Origin: Marsupella aquatica
Lineage: Eukaryota > Marchantiophyta
Direction of reading: 5' to 3'
Length of the DNA stretch: 64,000 bases
NCBI GenBank assembly: GCA_973895155.1
Contig: OZ316895.1
Location: forward strand, 2,480,001-2,544,000
Below are positions 62,666-64,000 of the stretch, in pieces (position 1 is the first letter of the stretch; each line of letters starts with the position of its first letter). The position numbers were made by a program, and so were the translations under genes. A model generated the notes under the pieces. That model had not been told where the DNA came from. It saw only the letters and a program-made list of their open reading frames with translations, and did not search any database.

Positions 62666-63237
62666 TGATCTTGCATCTTGCTCCCTTCCTTGAGCCTGAG
62701 GCTCATCAAGAGAGACTTCTTGTGCAGCCGGTCTGACGCATCTTCTCGGTAGTACTTCTCTCTAAGAGCCTTGAACAGTGATGCGCAATCCGCATAATCA
62801 TCCAACTGCTTGATGATGTGCGGCTTGAGATATAGCATCACTGTGTTGACAGCAATCACCTGCTCTTGTCTCCACTGCTGCACAGAAATCTCCTCCTCTC
62901 CATCATACTGCTCTCGTGATGAAAGCAGACGAGCTAAGCCCATGGCCCGTAGAACACCCTTCACTTGCTTCTCCCATAGCAAGTAATCAGTACGACCATC
63001 ATACTTCTCCACCTCAAACTTCACTCCTCCGAATCTAGCCATCTCCCTCTTCTTCCCTACTACCGATAGTTCTGGTAGTAGTATAGCTTCCTCCACTGCA
63101 CGCCGCACCGGTGATCGTACCGGTGTTACTTGTTCCTCCTCAAATGGTAGCAGCTCCTCCTCAGACTCTCTGTCTGACCGTCGCGATCCTGAAGCTCCAC
63201 CGACGCCAATTCTTCCAGTATCCTCCGAGTCACTCAT
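62666..63237 (-). pseudogene. Copia gag, N-terminal part, truncated at the gypsy junction
   Basis: It begins at ATG 63237 (MSDSEDTGR) and holds a gag_pre/UBN2-type region: FEVEKYDGRTDYLLWEKQV, VNTVMLYLKPHI, then ALREKYYREDASDRLHKKSL. It runs without a stop into the gypsy RT fragment at about 62665, where SKMQDH gives way to QIRMAKGD. The zinc knuckle and protease are missing. It shares orientation with the copia pol at 55-58 kb and is taken as the same element. Confidence 0.8.
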
Positions 63238-64000
63238 AAGAAACAATCACGAAAAAACATCTTTTTTCGAAACTTTTCATAAAACTCAAAACTCAACACC
63301 GCCGCGTAGCCCACGAAGCTAGGAGTCCAATACTGAAAGCCGAAACCAAAATCAAAATTCGACAAAAAAGTTATTCAAATTTTGGTCGGAGTGGGTAAAA
63401 CCTTGGGAAACTCCCCCATTTTGACCACCTCGGAGAATAACTGAATTACCTAGTACAACCCATCGTTAGAATTGCGATGTGATCGGTGCGCCGCGTTGCT
63501 AACTCCAGTGGCAACGTCCTCACCAAAAAAGAACCAAAAAAGTTATCGTTTGGCAAACGGAAACTTTGTCGGACGGCCAAAAAACAGCTCTCTGTTTTTC
63601 AGGAATATTCCCGCACAGTCCGACAGGTCTCACAGGGGGTTGTTCCCCCTGTCAGAGCGGTTAAAATGGAGGGCCGCAGGTCCTGGCACAAGGAGAACAA
63701 AGTTGGAAGGGAAAAAGAGTAATAATAGGGTCCTTAAGGGGGTGCAAAGCCCCTTAAAAGAAATACACCCCGTATGGGGTCGGGGATCCGTAAAGACGTA
63801 TGGCAGGGCGCATACCCGAGCGACTGCGTATGCAGCCGCATACGCTAAGTGCCGGAGGGGAGGAACGTCGGGGAACAAAAACAAGGCGAGGGCAGGGCGA
63901 CCGGCGACAGCCCAATCGCGAGTTAGGTTTAAAGGGGGCCGGGGCGCGGGCGCTAAGGCAGGGAGTCCCCCTGAAAACGACCGCGATAAAGAGTATGCGG
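63238..64000 (-). other. Copia 5' leader and GC-rich hairpin cluster
   Basis: About 230 bp next to gag is probably the copia leader; no LTR matching the 54.6-55.0 kb LTR and no clear primer-binding site was found. From 63630 the DNA is GC-rich and holds several short perfect hairpins: ACAGGGGG...CCCCCTGT (63632-63652), TTAAGGGG...CCCCTTAA (63734-63757) and GCGTATGC...GCATACGC (63826-63845). It may be another inserted element cut by the window end. Confidence 0.4.

Overview
The window is nuclear DNA of a land plant. Four spliced or leader-bearing plant genes (a plant-type 7-TM protein, a DRM1/ARP dormancy protein, a plastid-type MSRB1 and a WVD2-like TPX2 protein) lie in AT-rich intergenic DNA among decayed Ty3/gypsy and Ty1/copia retrotransposons, tRNA-derived SINE-like repeats and a small inverted-repeat element. 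Introns are typical GT-AG. The lineage cannot be fixed from the sequence alone. The mix of elements would fit a seed-free plant (moss, liverwort, lycophyte or fern), but that is only an impression.

Layout. 1-4104: 3' part of a Ty3/gypsy element whose integrase ends in a PHD finger, followed by two 136-bp direct repeats. 4.6-6.3 kb: a fold-back / inverted-repeat sequence. 7.7-10.9 kb: long leader, an uORF and an intronless 419-aa 7-TM gene (+). 11-20 kb: repeats and unrecognised DNA. 20.1-22.1 kb: a four-exon DRM1/ARP gene (-) with a TATA box. 22-32 kb: AT-rich intergenic DNA with a SINE-like copy and several tandem arrays. 32.3-35.0 kb: a six-exon MSRB1 gene (-). 36-41 kb: a diverged LTR-like segment, a broken transposon-like ORF and an inverted repeat copy. 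44.3-47.7 kb: a seven-exon WVD2-LIKE/TPX2 gene (-) with a GC-richer upstream region to about 50.5 kb. 53.8-64.0 kb: a SINE-like copy and then a transposon composite on the minus strand. In the composite, copia gag lies at the right and copia integrase/RT/RNase H at the left. Between them lies a 5'-truncated chromodomain gypsy element with its GC-rich 3' LTR, and the gypsy RT is itself split by a 339-bp inverted-repeat element.

The host genes are unrelated single-copy-type functions: methionine sulfoxide repair in plastids, microtubule binding, a dormancy/auxin-associated protein and a membrane protein. They do not form a pathway. DRM1, MSRB1 and WDL were assembled here by hand from splice sites whose phases close exactly, because their exons are too short or too scattered to appear as long ORFs. 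The most unusual item is the gypsy integrase-PHD fusion. The nested composite at the right end is the best record of element history.
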